Below are positions 25,641-33,147 of a DNA stretch of 64,000 nucleotides, piece by piece. Both the position numbers and the translations under genes were made by a program. Origin of the DNA: Candidatus Poribacteria bacterium (lineage in GTDB: Bacteria > Poribacteria > WGA-4E > GCA-2687025); NCBI GenBank assembly GCA_018644665.1, contig JABGQA010000113.1:124001-188000 (forward strand). The letters are read 5' to 3'. Under the pieces are notes generated by a model. That model did no database searches. It had not been told where the DNA came from and saw only the letters and a list, made by a program, of their open reading frames with translations. Every line of letters starts with the position of its first letter. Position 1 is the first letter of the stretch.

Positions 25641-26354
25641 ATGACGGAGCAAGCCGACGACGTTGTGCGCGCGGAGCAGTTGACGAAGGTGTACCGCGCC
25701 GGCGAGGTCGAGGTGTTGGCGGTGACATCGCTCGACCTCACCATCTCGCGCGGCGAGTTCATGGCCATCGCGGGCCCGTCCGGCTCCGGCAAGACGACGC
25801 TCTTGAACCTCATCAGCGGCCTGGACAAGCCGACGTCGGGCCGCGCGTACCTTGCGGGCGTGCCGATTGAGGACATGAACGGCCGTCAGTTGGCGGACTT
25901 CCGCCGCGACCATGTCGGGTTCATCTTCCAGTCGTACAACCTAATCCCTGTGCTGACCGTCAGCGAGAACGTCGAGTACGTCATGATCCTCCAGCGCGTT
26001 CCCGCGCCGGAGCGAAGGCGACGGGTCGCAGAGATACTCTCCGATGTCGGGCTGGCAGGGATGGAAGGAAGGCGTCCGCCGCAGCTTTCAGGGGGACAGC
26101 AACAGCGCGTTGCCGTGGCGCGGGCGATGGTCGCCGAGCCGGACATCGTCCTGGCGGACGAACCCACGGCGAACCTCGACTCAACGACTGGTGCGGAACT
26201 CATCGACATGATGCGCGACCTGAACCGAACGCGCGGTATGACCTTCATATTCTCGACGCACGACGAGATGATTATGACGCGCGCGGAGCGCCTGGTCCTC
26301 CTCAAGGACGGCCGCCTCGACAAGGACATCCGCCGTGACAGCGGCGACGTTTAG
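25641..26354 (+). CDS. ABC transporter ATP-binding protein, LolD/MacB type
   Basis: 237-residue ATPase for the two preceding permeases. Walker A is GPSGSGKTT (residues 45-53), Q-loop in FIFQSYNLIPVLTVSENVE, signature LSGGQQQRVAVARAM, Walker B IVLADEPTANLD, and the switch His in FSTHDE. The YNLIPVLTVSENVEYV region is typical of the LolD/MacB/FtsE class. GAGG precedes the ATG. It is the last gene of the 22.4-26.4 kb operon. Confidence 0.96.
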   Translation: MTEQADDVVRAEQLTKVYRAGEVEVLAVTSLDLTISRGEFMAIAGPSGSGKTTLLNLISGLDKPTSGRAYLAGVPIEDMNGRQLADFRRDHVGFIFQSYNLIPVLTVSENVEYVMILQRVPAPERRRRVAEILSDVGLAGMEGRRPPQLSGGQQQRVAVARAMVAEPDIVLADEPTANLDSTTGAELIDMMRDLNRTRGMTFIFSTHDEMIMTRAERLVLLKDGRLDKDIRRDSGDV

Positions 26355-26506
26355 CGCGCGACACGGCTTGCGTACACTGTCAACCGTGGGCCTGCGGCGG
26401 CCCGGCTGCCTCTCGGCGAGCGCGGACGCGTTCCCCCTGGGCAGGTAAGGGCCGGGATGCGGCCGTCCAGCCGCAACGGCGTCTGCGACCCCCGGTCGCC
26501 CGCGAG

Positions 26507-27328
26507 CTACTCGGCCGCGTGAAGGACGCTGACGTTGACGCTCTCGTCGCGGCCCTTAAGGGACAGGTCCCGTTGCTCGGCGCCGCCGACGTCGTACGAT
26601 GCCGCCGCGCGGGCGTCGTCGCTGACGAGGACTTCGCCCTCGGCCGCGTTCGACGCCAGGCGCGCCGTCACGTTGACGGGGTCGCCGAGCATGCTGAAGT
26701 CGGTGTATGTGCCTTCTGCCCCCACGGTGCCGAGGTAGATCTCGCCGGTGTGCACGCCCACGCCGACCGGCACCCACGGGCCGCCCTTGCGGCCGTGCCC
26801 CGTCGCGCGCAGCAGTTCCTTCGCGCCGTCGATTGCCCGGCGAGCGTGGTCCTCACCGGCGATACCGGGGATATACAGGCCTATCACCTCGTCGCCAACC
26901 AGCTTGTCCACGAACGCGTCCGTGTGGACGAGCACCTGATTCGCGGCGCCGTAGAACCGCGTCATCAGCGACTGAAACTCGCGCGTGCTCATGCTCTCGG
27001 CGAGGGCAGTGGACCCGCGCACATCGGCGAACAACATCGTTGTCTCGACTTCCGCACCGCCCCGGTGCGTTTCTGCGAAGTTCTCTCAGAAGTCGCAGAA
27101 GAACGGGTTCTTGCGCGCGTGCTTCTTCTTCATGAACGCGCGTAGGAACGGGGCCGCGATCCCGTCGAACGGCACTGCGCACAGCTTACAGCGGGACGTC
27201 CCAGGCAGGCGCTTGAAAACGACGCGTCCCTCCCGCAGCTTCGGGTGGACGCCCGTCATCAGGTCGCGCCAGATGTGGTCGTGCTCGCCGTGATCGCCCT
27301 GAGACACGTCTCTGTCTTCGTCTGCCAT
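26507..27328 (-). CDS. Class III adenylate/guanylate cyclase with Cys-rich N-terminus and in-frame UGA (candidate selenoprotein)
   Basis: Read through one TGA at 27088-27086, the frame codes for 273 residues. The N-terminal part (1-95) has CKLC and then CDF-UGA, so the UGA (residue 81) falls where the fourth Cys of a four-Cys ribbon is expected from the family (pattern NPxFCxxCE). The catalytic domain starts MLFADVRGST, with metal Asp 102 and Asp 146, Lys 142 (DKLVGDEV), Asp 210 (TDFSMLGD), Asn 219 and Arg 223 (VNVTAR). All essential residues are present and the Lys/Asp pair favours ATP as substrate, giving cAMP. No decay is seen on either side of the TGA. Without recoding the product would be an 80-residue fragment, possibly plus a restart at ATG 27037. 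It follows tsaE at the end of the purine operon. Confidence 0.8.
27049..27080 (-). promoter_or_regulatory. SECIS-like stem-loop downstream of the in-frame UGA
   Basis: On the minus strand, 5 nt after the UGA, CUUC (27080-27077) can pair with GAAG (27052-27049). After a 7-nt 5' bulge, CGCACCG (27069-27063) pairs perfectly with CGGUGCG (27059-27053) around a GGG loop (27062-27060). The loop starts 23 nt after the UGA and begins with G, as bacterial SECIS elements do (apical loop roughly 16-37 nt away, G in its first two positions). High local GC makes chance hairpins common, so this is suggestive only. Confidence 0.45.
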
Positions 27329-27334
27329 GGTGGT

Positions 27335-27799
27335 CTAGTCCTCCCGTAGCAAGTCGCGCGGGCCCATCACGGTGAGGCGGCGCGCGTCCTCAGCCAAGCA
27401 GTCGATATGCACACGGAAGGAGTCCGCGGGCAGCAACTCGTCGGCCCGTTCCGCCCACTCGACGACGCAGATGTCGCGCCCGTGCAGCAGCTCGGCGCCG
27501 CCGATGTCCTCCAGTTCGTCACTGGAGTCTAGGCGGTAGAGGTCCAGGTGGTAAAGCGCATGGGATGCGGCGCGCAGCTCGTGCCGGTGCACGAGCACGA
27601 ACGTCGGACTGCTTACGGCGGTGGTGGATGCCAGCCCACGGGCCAGACCACGTGTGAGGCAGGTCTTCCCCGCGCCGATCTCGCCCGTCAGCGCGACGAC
27701 ATCCCCCGGCCGGAGCCGCGCCGCCATCGCTTCGCCCAGCCGCTCCGTCTCCGCGGGGCCGGACGTCTCGCGGACTTGGGCCCCGCTACGCCGAGTAAT
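27335..27799 (-). CDS. tsaE: tRNA threonylcarbamoyladenosine synthesis ATPase TsaE (YjeE)
   Basis: ATPase partner of TsaB/TsaD in forming t6A37 of ANN-decoding tRNAs. Walker A is LTGEIGAGKTCLTRGLARGL. The family motifs SSPTFVLVHRHE, LYHLDLYRL and VVEWAERADELLP follow. The start is unclear: no ATG, GTG or TTG stands at a suitable place. I use ATT 27799, which has AGGGG about 7 nt upstream and gives 154 residues, overlapping purE by 14 bp. GTG 27862 (175 residues, 77-bp overlap) is the nearest usual start and would add an unfamiliar N-terminus. ATG further inside would remove strand beta-1. Confidence 0.88.
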   Translation of the reverse strand: MTRRSGAQVRETSGPAETERLGEAMAARLRPGDVVALTGEIGAGKTCLTRGLARGLASTTAVSSPTFVLVHRHELRAASHALYHLDLYRLDSSDELEDIGGAELLHGRDICVVEWAERADELLPADSFRVHIDCLAEDARRLTVMGPRDLLRED

Positions 27800-28310
27800 T
27801 CGCCCACCCCTGCTCGTGCATGCGGTCGTTCTTCGCGCCGACGGCCTGCTCGAGGCCTTCACGGTAGTTCGCTAGCTTGCCCGCAAGCTCGTCGTTCCCG
27901 AGCGCGAGTATCTGCACCGCGAACAGCGCGGCATTCGTCGCGCCGTGCGAGCCGATCGACATTGTCCCGACCGGGATGCCCGGAGGCATTTGGACGGTCG
28001 CGTAGAGCGCGTCCACCCCATCCAGCGGGCCACCGTCCACAGGCACGCCGAGTACGGGCAGTGTAGTGTGGGCCGCCATCACTCCGGCGAGGTGCGCCGC
28101 CCGCCCTGCTCCACATATGAGCGTCTTGAGCCCACGCGCCCGCGCCGATGTCGCGTACTCCGCCGACAGGCGTGGCGACCTATGTGCCGACAGCACGCTG
28201 ATCTCGAACGGCACCCCGAACTCCTCGAGCACGTGCGCCGCGCGGCTCATGACGTCCAGGTCCGAGTCACTACCCATGACGATCCCGACAACCGGCGTGT
28301 CCGCCTCCAT
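27786..28310 (-). CDS. purE: N5-carboxyaminoimidazole ribonucleotide mutase
   Basis: Moves the carboxyl group of N5-CAIR to C4 in purine synthesis. 174 residues with GIVMGSDSDLDVM, SAHRSPRLSAEYA, CGAGRAAHLAGVMAAHT and GVPVDGGPLDGVDALYATVQMP, the diagnostic substrate-binding stretches of PurE. ATG 28310 shares its A with the purD stop (TGATG) and has GGAGGA 5 bp upstream. A GTG three bases earlier is possible. No purK lies in this window. Confidence 0.97.
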   Translation of the reverse strand: MEADTPVVGIVMGSDSDLDVMSRAAHVLEEFGVPFEISVLSAHRSPRLSAEYATSARARGLKTLICGAGRAAHLAGVMAAHTTLPVLGVPVDGGPLDGVDALYATVQMPPGIPVGTMSIGSHGATNAALFAVQILALGNDELAGKLANYREGLEQAVGAKNDRMHEQGWANYSA

Positions 28311-29605
28311 CACGCTCCTCCGTGGGTGAGCCGCGCGAGCGCGCGGTGGCCTATGTCGCGACGGTAGTGGGCGCCGTGGAACTCGATCAGGTCACACGCT
28401 CGGTAGGCCCGCTCGACCGCCACCGAGATGTCGGAGCCGAGGGCGGTGACGCCCAGCACGCGTCCGCCGGCGCTCGCCACGTGGCCGTCCCGCAGCGACG
28501 TGCCAGCGTGGAAAACCGTAGCTCGGTCGGCCAGCGCGGCGTCCGCGAGGCCGGAGATCGCGTGACCCGTCGTGTAATCGGGGTCTGGATATCCCCCAGA
28601 CGCCATGACTACGCACACGCACGAGTCGTCCGTCCATGACAGTTCGACGTCGGCCAGACGCCCGTCGACGGCCGCGTCGATCAGGTCGGCGAGGTCCGAC
28701 TCGAGGCGCGGGAGTATGACCTGTGTCTCGGGGTCGCCCAGCCGGCAGTTGAACTCGATTACCTTCGGCCCGTCCGCGGTGACCATCAACCCGACATACA
28801 GAATCCCGCGGTACACATGCCCTTCCGCCTCCATCGCGGCGAGGACAGGAGCCACGATGTCCGTCATGATGAGCGCGTGCAGGGCGTCGTCTATCACCGG
28901 GGCGGGCGAATACGCGCCCATGCCGCCGGTGTTCGGCCCCTCGTCGCCGTCGAAGATGGGCTTGTGGTCCTGCGATCCCGCCAACGGAAGCGCCGTGACA
29001 CCGTCGCAGAACACGGTGAACGACGCCTCCTCGCCGACGAGGCACTCCTCTATCACGACCGTCGAGCCCGCGTCCCCGAACGCGCCGCCTACGAGCATGT
29101 CGTCGATCGCCGCGTGGGCCTCCGCGAGCGTCTGGCACACCACGACGCCCTTGCCGGCCGCCAGCCCATCTGCCTTCACGACAATCGGCGCGCCGGCCTC
29201 GTCCACGTAGGCTCGCGCAGCCTCGGCATCCGTGAAGGCGCGGTATGCGCCGGTCGGCGCGCCCGCGGCCTCCATGATCCGCTTCGCGAACTCTTTGCTG
29301 CCTTCCAGCCTTGCCGACGCGGCGTTGGGGCCGAACACACGCAGCCCGCGCTCCTCGAACACGTCCACAATGCCTGCCACAAGCGGGGCCTCCGGCCCAA
29401 CGACCGTGAGGCCCACGTCGTTCGCCTCTGCGAAGTCGGCCAACGCGTCGAATCCCTGCGCGGTGGAGACGTCGTGGCACTCCGCGACGTCGGCCATGCC
29501 TGCGTTCCCGGGCACGGCGAAGATGCGGTCGACCCTCGGGCTCTGCGCCAGTTTCCAGACGAAGGTGTGCTCGCGTCCGCCGCTGCCTACAACGAGTACG
29601 TTCAA
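28310..29605 (-). CDS. purD: Phosphoribosylamine-glycine ligase
   Basis: ATP-grasp enzyme joining glycine to phosphoribosylamine (second step of purine synthesis). It opens with MNVLVVGSGGREHTFVWKLAQS and PGNAGMADVAECHDV, then GPEAPLVAGIVD, GPNAASARLEGSKEFAK, ATP-grasp VKADGLAAGKGVVVC and HKPIFDGDEGPNTGGMGAYSPAP, and metal ligands in EFNCRLGDPETQVILPRL. 431 residues, full length. Its stop overlaps the purE start by one base and its start lies 16 bp after the acetyltransferase gene. Confidence 0.98.
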   Translation of the reverse strand: MNVLVVGSGGREHTFVWKLAQSPRVDRIFAVPGNAGMADVAECHDVSTAQGFDALADFAEANDVGLTVVGPEAPLVAGIVDVFEERGLRVFGPNAASARLEGSKEFAKRIMEAAGAPTGAYRAFTDAEAARAYVDEAGAPIVVKADGLAAGKGVVVCQTLAEAHAAIDDMLVGGAFGDAGSTVVIEECLVGEEASFTVFCDGVTALPLAGSQDHKPIFDGDEGPNTGGMGAYSPAPVIDDALHALIMTDIVAPVLAAMEAEGHVYRGILYVGLMVTADGPKVIEFNCRLGDPETQVILPRLESDLADLIDAAVDGRLADVELSWTDDSCVCVVMASGGYPDPDYTTGHAISGLADAALADRATVFHAGTSLRDGHVASAGGRVLGVTALGSDISVAVERAYRACDLIEFHGAHYRRDIGHRALARLTHGGA

Positions 29606-29621
29606 TTCCGCGCTCCCGGGT

Positions 29622-30131
29622 CTAGGATTCCGCGGTGTAAAGGCACTTGCCCAGCACCTTCCACTCTTCCAGGTAGCCGTTCTTGCGATAGAACTCCACG
29701 GCCCGGCCGTTCTGTGCGTTCACGTTGAGCTGGATGAACGCGCCGCCCTGCTCGCGGACGTGGTCCTCCGCGTCCTTCACCAACAACGCCCCGACATCCA
29801 TGCCCCAATGCTGGCGCGTGACGCCGATGTCGTAGATGTAGCCCTGCGGCAGTTGCGAGAAGTCGTCCATGGCGGGCCAAAGGAGCATCAGGTAGCCGAT
29901 CGCTTCGCCTGCCTCGGTCTCGGCGATGGTCACGCGGATCGAGTCGAGCTCTTCCATGCCTTCCAGGCTGCGGTCCGTCCACTCCGCCATCGACTCGACC
30001 ACTTCGTCTGCCGTGAGCCCGGCGATGCGCAGGATCGGCGCGTTCTGCATGTAATTGCGGCGGCGCAGGCCGTGGATGAACGCCCCGTCCGCGTCGGTCG
30101 CGACCCGCACACCGTACTGCTCTGGCATCAT
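29622..30131 (-). CDS. GNAT-family N-acetyltransferase within the pur operon
   Basis: 169-residue acetyltransferase. The core shows IYDIGVTRQHWGMDVGALLVKDAEDHVREQ (acetyl-CoA strand and loop, with a variant Q/RxxGxG) followed by LNVNAQNGRAVEFYRKNGYLEE, the classic GNAT end. Two ATGs (30131, 30128) lie after GAGGGGG. It lies between purH and purD in the same direction, with gaps of 39 and 16 bp, so it is co-transcribed. A role in purine metabolism is not evident. Confidence 0.85.
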   Translation of the reverse strand: MMPEQYGVRVATDADGAFIHGLRRRNYMQNAPILRIAGLTADEVVESMAEWTDRSLEGMEELDSIRVTIAETEAGEAIGYLMLLWPAMDDFSQLPQGYIYDIGVTRQHWGMDVGALLVKDAEDHVREQGGAFIQLNVNAQNGRAVEFYRKNGYLEEWKVLGKCLYTAES

Positions 30132-30170
30132 GCCCCCTCATGCCTGCCGAAGGACCTGTCGGCCGCGGCC

Positions 30171-31739
30171 TCAGTGCCGGAAGTGTCGGACGCCCGTGTG
30201 CAGCATTGTGGCCCCCGCGCCGTCCGCGGTGGCCGTAGACTCGTCGTCGCGTACCGCGCCGCCGGGCTGCACGAACGCGCGCACGCCATGTGCGAGGCCG
30301 ACCGCAATCGTGTCAAGGAACGGCACGAGCGCGTCGGAGGCCAACGCCGCGCCCTCCGCCGCCGCGCCGGCCTGAGCTACGGCGAGGCGCGCCGAATTCA
30401 CGCGGTTGGGCTGGCCGGCGCCCATGCCCAGCATCGTCCGGTTCTTCGCGACGACGATCGCGTTCGACTTGATGAGCTTCGCGCACTTCCACGCGAACTT
30501 CAGGTCCGCTAGCTCGTCATCGGTAGGCTTCCGCGCGGTGGCGCACGTCCAGGCATCCCCGTCTTCCACCAGCGCATCCGCGTCTTGCACGAGCATCCCA
30601 CCTTCGACACTGCGGTAACGAGCCGCCGGCGCCTCGGTCAGCGGGAGCTTCAGGACGCGTAGCGACCTGCTCTTGCTCAGCCGCTCAACAGCGGCCGGTT
30701 CGTAGTCAGGCGCCATGATGATGTGCAGGAGCAGGCGCGCGCCGCTCGTGGGGTGCTTCGCGGCCCGCACTGCCCGCGCGATCTCGTCCGTGACCGGGCG
30801 GTTGAAGGAGACGATGCCGCCGAACGCGCTGATCGGGTCGCCCAGGAACGCGCGACGGAAGGCGACCTTCAGGTCGTCGTCAACGGCCAGGCCGCACGGG
30901 TTCGTATGCTTGATGATCGCGCAGGTCGGCTCGTCGAACTCGCAAGCGCTCGACCACGCGCCGTCCGCGTCGAGGATGTTGTTGTACGACAGCTCCTCGC
31001 CCGCCAGTTGCTCCATGCGTCCCCATGGGCTGTTCGTCCCCTCGACTTCGTAGAACGCTGCGCTCTGGTGCGGGTTCTCGCCGTAGCGCAGACCTTGCAG
31101 CCGCTTCATCGGCACGAAGACCGTCGGCGCAAATGCCGACTCCGCTTCGTCCACCTGTGCGGACAGGTACGCGGCGATGGCGCCGTCGTAGGCCGCGGTG
31201 TGCTCGAACGCGGCGACCGCCAGCTTCTGTCGCGTGGCATCTGACAGCGACCCGGATTGGCGCAGTGCGCTGATCGTCTCCTCGTACTGAGACGGGTCTG
31301 TCAGGATGGCAACGTGCGCGTGGTTCTTGGCGCTCGCGCGGATGAGCGTCGGGCCCCCGATGTCGATGTTCTCGACAGCGTCGGCGTACTCAACGTCCGG
31401 GTTGGCGATCGTCTCGCGAAACGGATAGAGGTTGCTGACTACGAGGTCGATGAACCCAACGCCATTCGCCTGGGCCTGGGCGACGTGACTCTCGTCGTCC
31501 CGCAAGGCAAGGATTCCGCCGTGGATCTTCGGATGCAGCGTCTTTACTCGCCCATCCATCATCTCGGGGAATCCCGTGTAGTCAGACACATCCTGCACGT
31601 CGACCCCTGCCTCGCGCAGGAGCGTGGCGGTTCCCCCCGTGGACAGGATGTGCACATCCATGTCGGAAAGCGCTCGCGCGAGGTCTGCCGCTCCGGTCTT
31701 GTCGGAAACGCTTATGAGCGCGCGTCGGATGCCGGTCAT
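30171..31739 (-). CDS. purH: Bifunctional AICAR formyltransferase/IMP cyclohydrolase
   Basis: Catalyses the last two steps to IMP. The N-terminal cyclohydrolase domain begins RALISVSDKTGAADLARAL, with STGGTATLLREAGV, GFPEMMDGRVKTLHPKIHGGIL and NLYPFRETI. The C-terminal formyltransferase has LRYGENPHQSAAFYE, DADGAWSSACEF, IIKHTNPCGLA and FAWKCAKLIKSNAIV. 522 residues, complete. Its ATG overlaps the purM stop as ATGA. Confidence 0.98.
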   Translation of the reverse strand: MTGIRRALISVSDKTGAADLARALSDMDVHILSTGGTATLLREAGVDVQDVSDYTGFPEMMDGRVKTLHPKIHGGILALRDDESHVAQAQANGVGFIDLVVSNLYPFRETIANPDVEYADAVENIDIGGPTLIRASAKNHAHVAILTDPSQYEETISALRQSGSLSDATRQKLAVAAFEHTAAYDGAIAAYLSAQVDEAESAFAPTVFVPMKRLQGLRYGENPHQSAAFYEVEGTNSPWGRMEQLAGEELSYNNILDADGAWSSACEFDEPTCAIIKHTNPCGLAVDDDLKVAFRRAFLGDPISAFGGIVSFNRPVTDEIARAVRAAKHPTSGARLLLHIIMAPDYEPAAVERLSKSRSLRVLKLPLTEAPAARYRSVEGGMLVQDADALVEDGDAWTCATARKPTDDELADLKFAWKCAKLIKSNAIVVAKNRTMLGMGAGQPNRVNSARLAVAQAGAAAEGAALASDALVPFLDTIAVGLAHGVRAFVQPGGAVRDDESTATADGAGATMLHTGVRHFRH

Positions 31740-32797
31740 CTGTCGCTCCCACCAATGTTGACGATGTCCACTCCTGGCGCGCCCTGAATGACTTCCCCAA
31801 TCACGACGCCGTTCTCACCGTGGCGCGCCAGTCGCTCAAGCGCCGCCGTCTCTACTTCGGGAGCGACGACGACGACCATGCCGATGCCCATATTGAAGAC
31901 GCGGTACATCTCAAAGTCCGCGACACCGCCGGCCGACTGCAGCCACCCGAACACCGGCAGCCGATCCCACGTCGCTGGGTCGATGCGAATCCGCGTGTCG
32001 GCCGGCAAGATGCGCGCGCTGTTCTCGAGGATGCCCCCGCCCGTGATGTGGGCCAGGCCCCTCACTCTCACGCTGCGCGCCGTGTCGAGGCACGCCTTCA
32101 CGTAGCTGCGGTGCGGCTTGAGCAGCTCTGCGCCAATCGTGCAGCCGAGGTCGGCCACGTCGTCGCGCGGGTCGAGCGCCGCGGCTTCGAACGCGATCTT
32201 GCGAGCGAGCGAGTACCCGTTGGTGTGCAGCCCCACGCTCGGTAGGCCGATGACGACATCGCCCGGGCAGATGCCCTCGCCGGTGATGACCTGCGACCGC
32301 TCCACGACCCCGACGATGGACCCCGCGAGGTCGTACTCACCAGCCGAGTAGAGGTCCGGCAGCTCTGCCGTCTCGCCCCCGATGAGCGCGCACCCGATGT
32401 CCCGGCAACCCCGCGCAAGGCCGTCGATGAGGTCACGTACGACATCAGGCCGAAGCTGCCCTATGCCGATGTAGTCCATGAAGAAGAGCGGCTCTGCGCC
32501 CTGGACGACGATGTCGTTCCCGCAGTGCGCGACCATGTCGTACCCGACAGTGTCGTGACGGTCGAGCGCGAACGCGACCTTGAGCTTCGTGCCGACGCTG
32601 TCGATGCTCGACACCAACACCGGTTCGTCGTAGGAGCCCAGCGCGAACAAGCCGCCGAATGAGCCGATCTCCCCCAGCACCTCGGCGCGGTGGGTGGATT
32701 TCACGAGCCCGCGGATACGTGCGAACGCTTCGTCCTTCGCGTCAAGATCGACGCCGGCGTCCGCGTATGTCAGGCCTCGCTGGGGTTCACTCGCCAT
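31736..32797 (-). CDS. purM: Phosphoribosylformylglycinamidine cyclo-ligase (AIR synthetase)
   Basis: Closes the imidazole ring to form AIR using ATP. Recognised by LTYADAGVDLDAKDEA, SIDSVGTKLKVAF, GYDMVAHCGNDIVVQGAEPLFFMDYI, ALIGGETAELPDLY, GLPSVGLHTNGYSLARKI and GLAHITGGGILENSARIL. 353 residues, normal. It overlaps a small membrane-protein gene by 11 bp at the start and purH by 4 bp at the end. Confidence 0.98.
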   Translation of the reverse strand: MASEPQRGLTYADAGVDLDAKDEAFARIRGLVKSTHRAEVLGEIGSFGGLFALGSYDEPVLVSSIDSVGTKLKVAFALDRHDTVGYDMVAHCGNDIVVQGAEPLFFMDYIGIGQLRPDVVRDLIDGLARGCRDIGCALIGGETAELPDLYSAGEYDLAGSIVGVVERSQVITGEGICPGDVVIGLPSVGLHTNGYSLARKIAFEAAALDPRDDVADLGCTIGAELLKPHRSYVKACLDTARSVRVRGLAHITGGGILENSARILPADTRIRIDPATWDRLPVFGWLQSAGGVADFEMYRVFNMGIGMVVVVAPEVETAALERLARHGENGVVIGEVIQGAPGVDIVNIGGSDR

Positions 32798-33113
32798 GCT
32801 TCGGCGCTCGCTCCTCGTCTACGGTGAATTGGTCGTAGAACTGGTGGCGCTTCTCGTCCGCCTCGCGCCGTGCCGCGCCCGTCGTCCGCACGGCATACAC
32901 GACGAATCCGACTACCCCGATGGCTCCGCCGATGACGGCCATCACCCCACGGTCCACGCCGAACACCTTGCTCATGACGACCGTCAGCGCGACCAGGCCG
33001 AATCCGCCGTAGAGAAACGGCCGGAAGAAGCTGCTCGATGTGCCGCGGAGGAACGCGGAATCCATAGGCGAGGCGGGCCGTCGTCTGCCGGGCCGGTCTG
33101 TGATTCGGGCCAT
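32787..33113 (-). CDS. Small two-helix membrane protein between purF and purM
   Basis: 108 residues, unrecognised. Two probable membrane helices (FFRPFLYGGFGLVALTVVMS and GVMAVIGGAIGVVGFVVYAV) are followed by a charged cytoplasmic tail (RREADEKRHQFYDQFTVDEE). An internal ATG at 33065 is an alternative start. It lies 34 bp after purF and overlaps purM by 11 bp, so it belongs to the purine operon, but nothing in it points to purine metabolism. Confidence 0.65.
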   Translation of the reverse strand: MARITDRPGRRRPASPMDSAFLRGTSSSFFRPFLYGGFGLVALTVVMSKVFGVDRGVMAVIGGAIGVVGFVVYAVRTTGAARREADEKRHQFYDQFTVDEERAPKHGE

Positions 33114-33147
33114 GGCGCGTCACCCGCCTGGGCGTGGGCCGCCGTTC

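Noticed and set aside
26355..26506. GC-rich gap after the ATPase gene as a structured RNA (SRP RNA, riboswitch)
   Set aside because: It folds into several short hairpins, but I see no SRP tetraloop motif, riboswitch core or tRNA consensus. A weak TTTAGC-N17-TACACT stands at its start, not enough to claim an RNA gene.
27086..27328. Treating the 80-codon N-terminal piece of the cyclase as a separate gene
   Set aside because: It ends inside a conserved CxxC element and the same frame continues at once with family sequence, so one gene with an internal UGA is the simpler reading.
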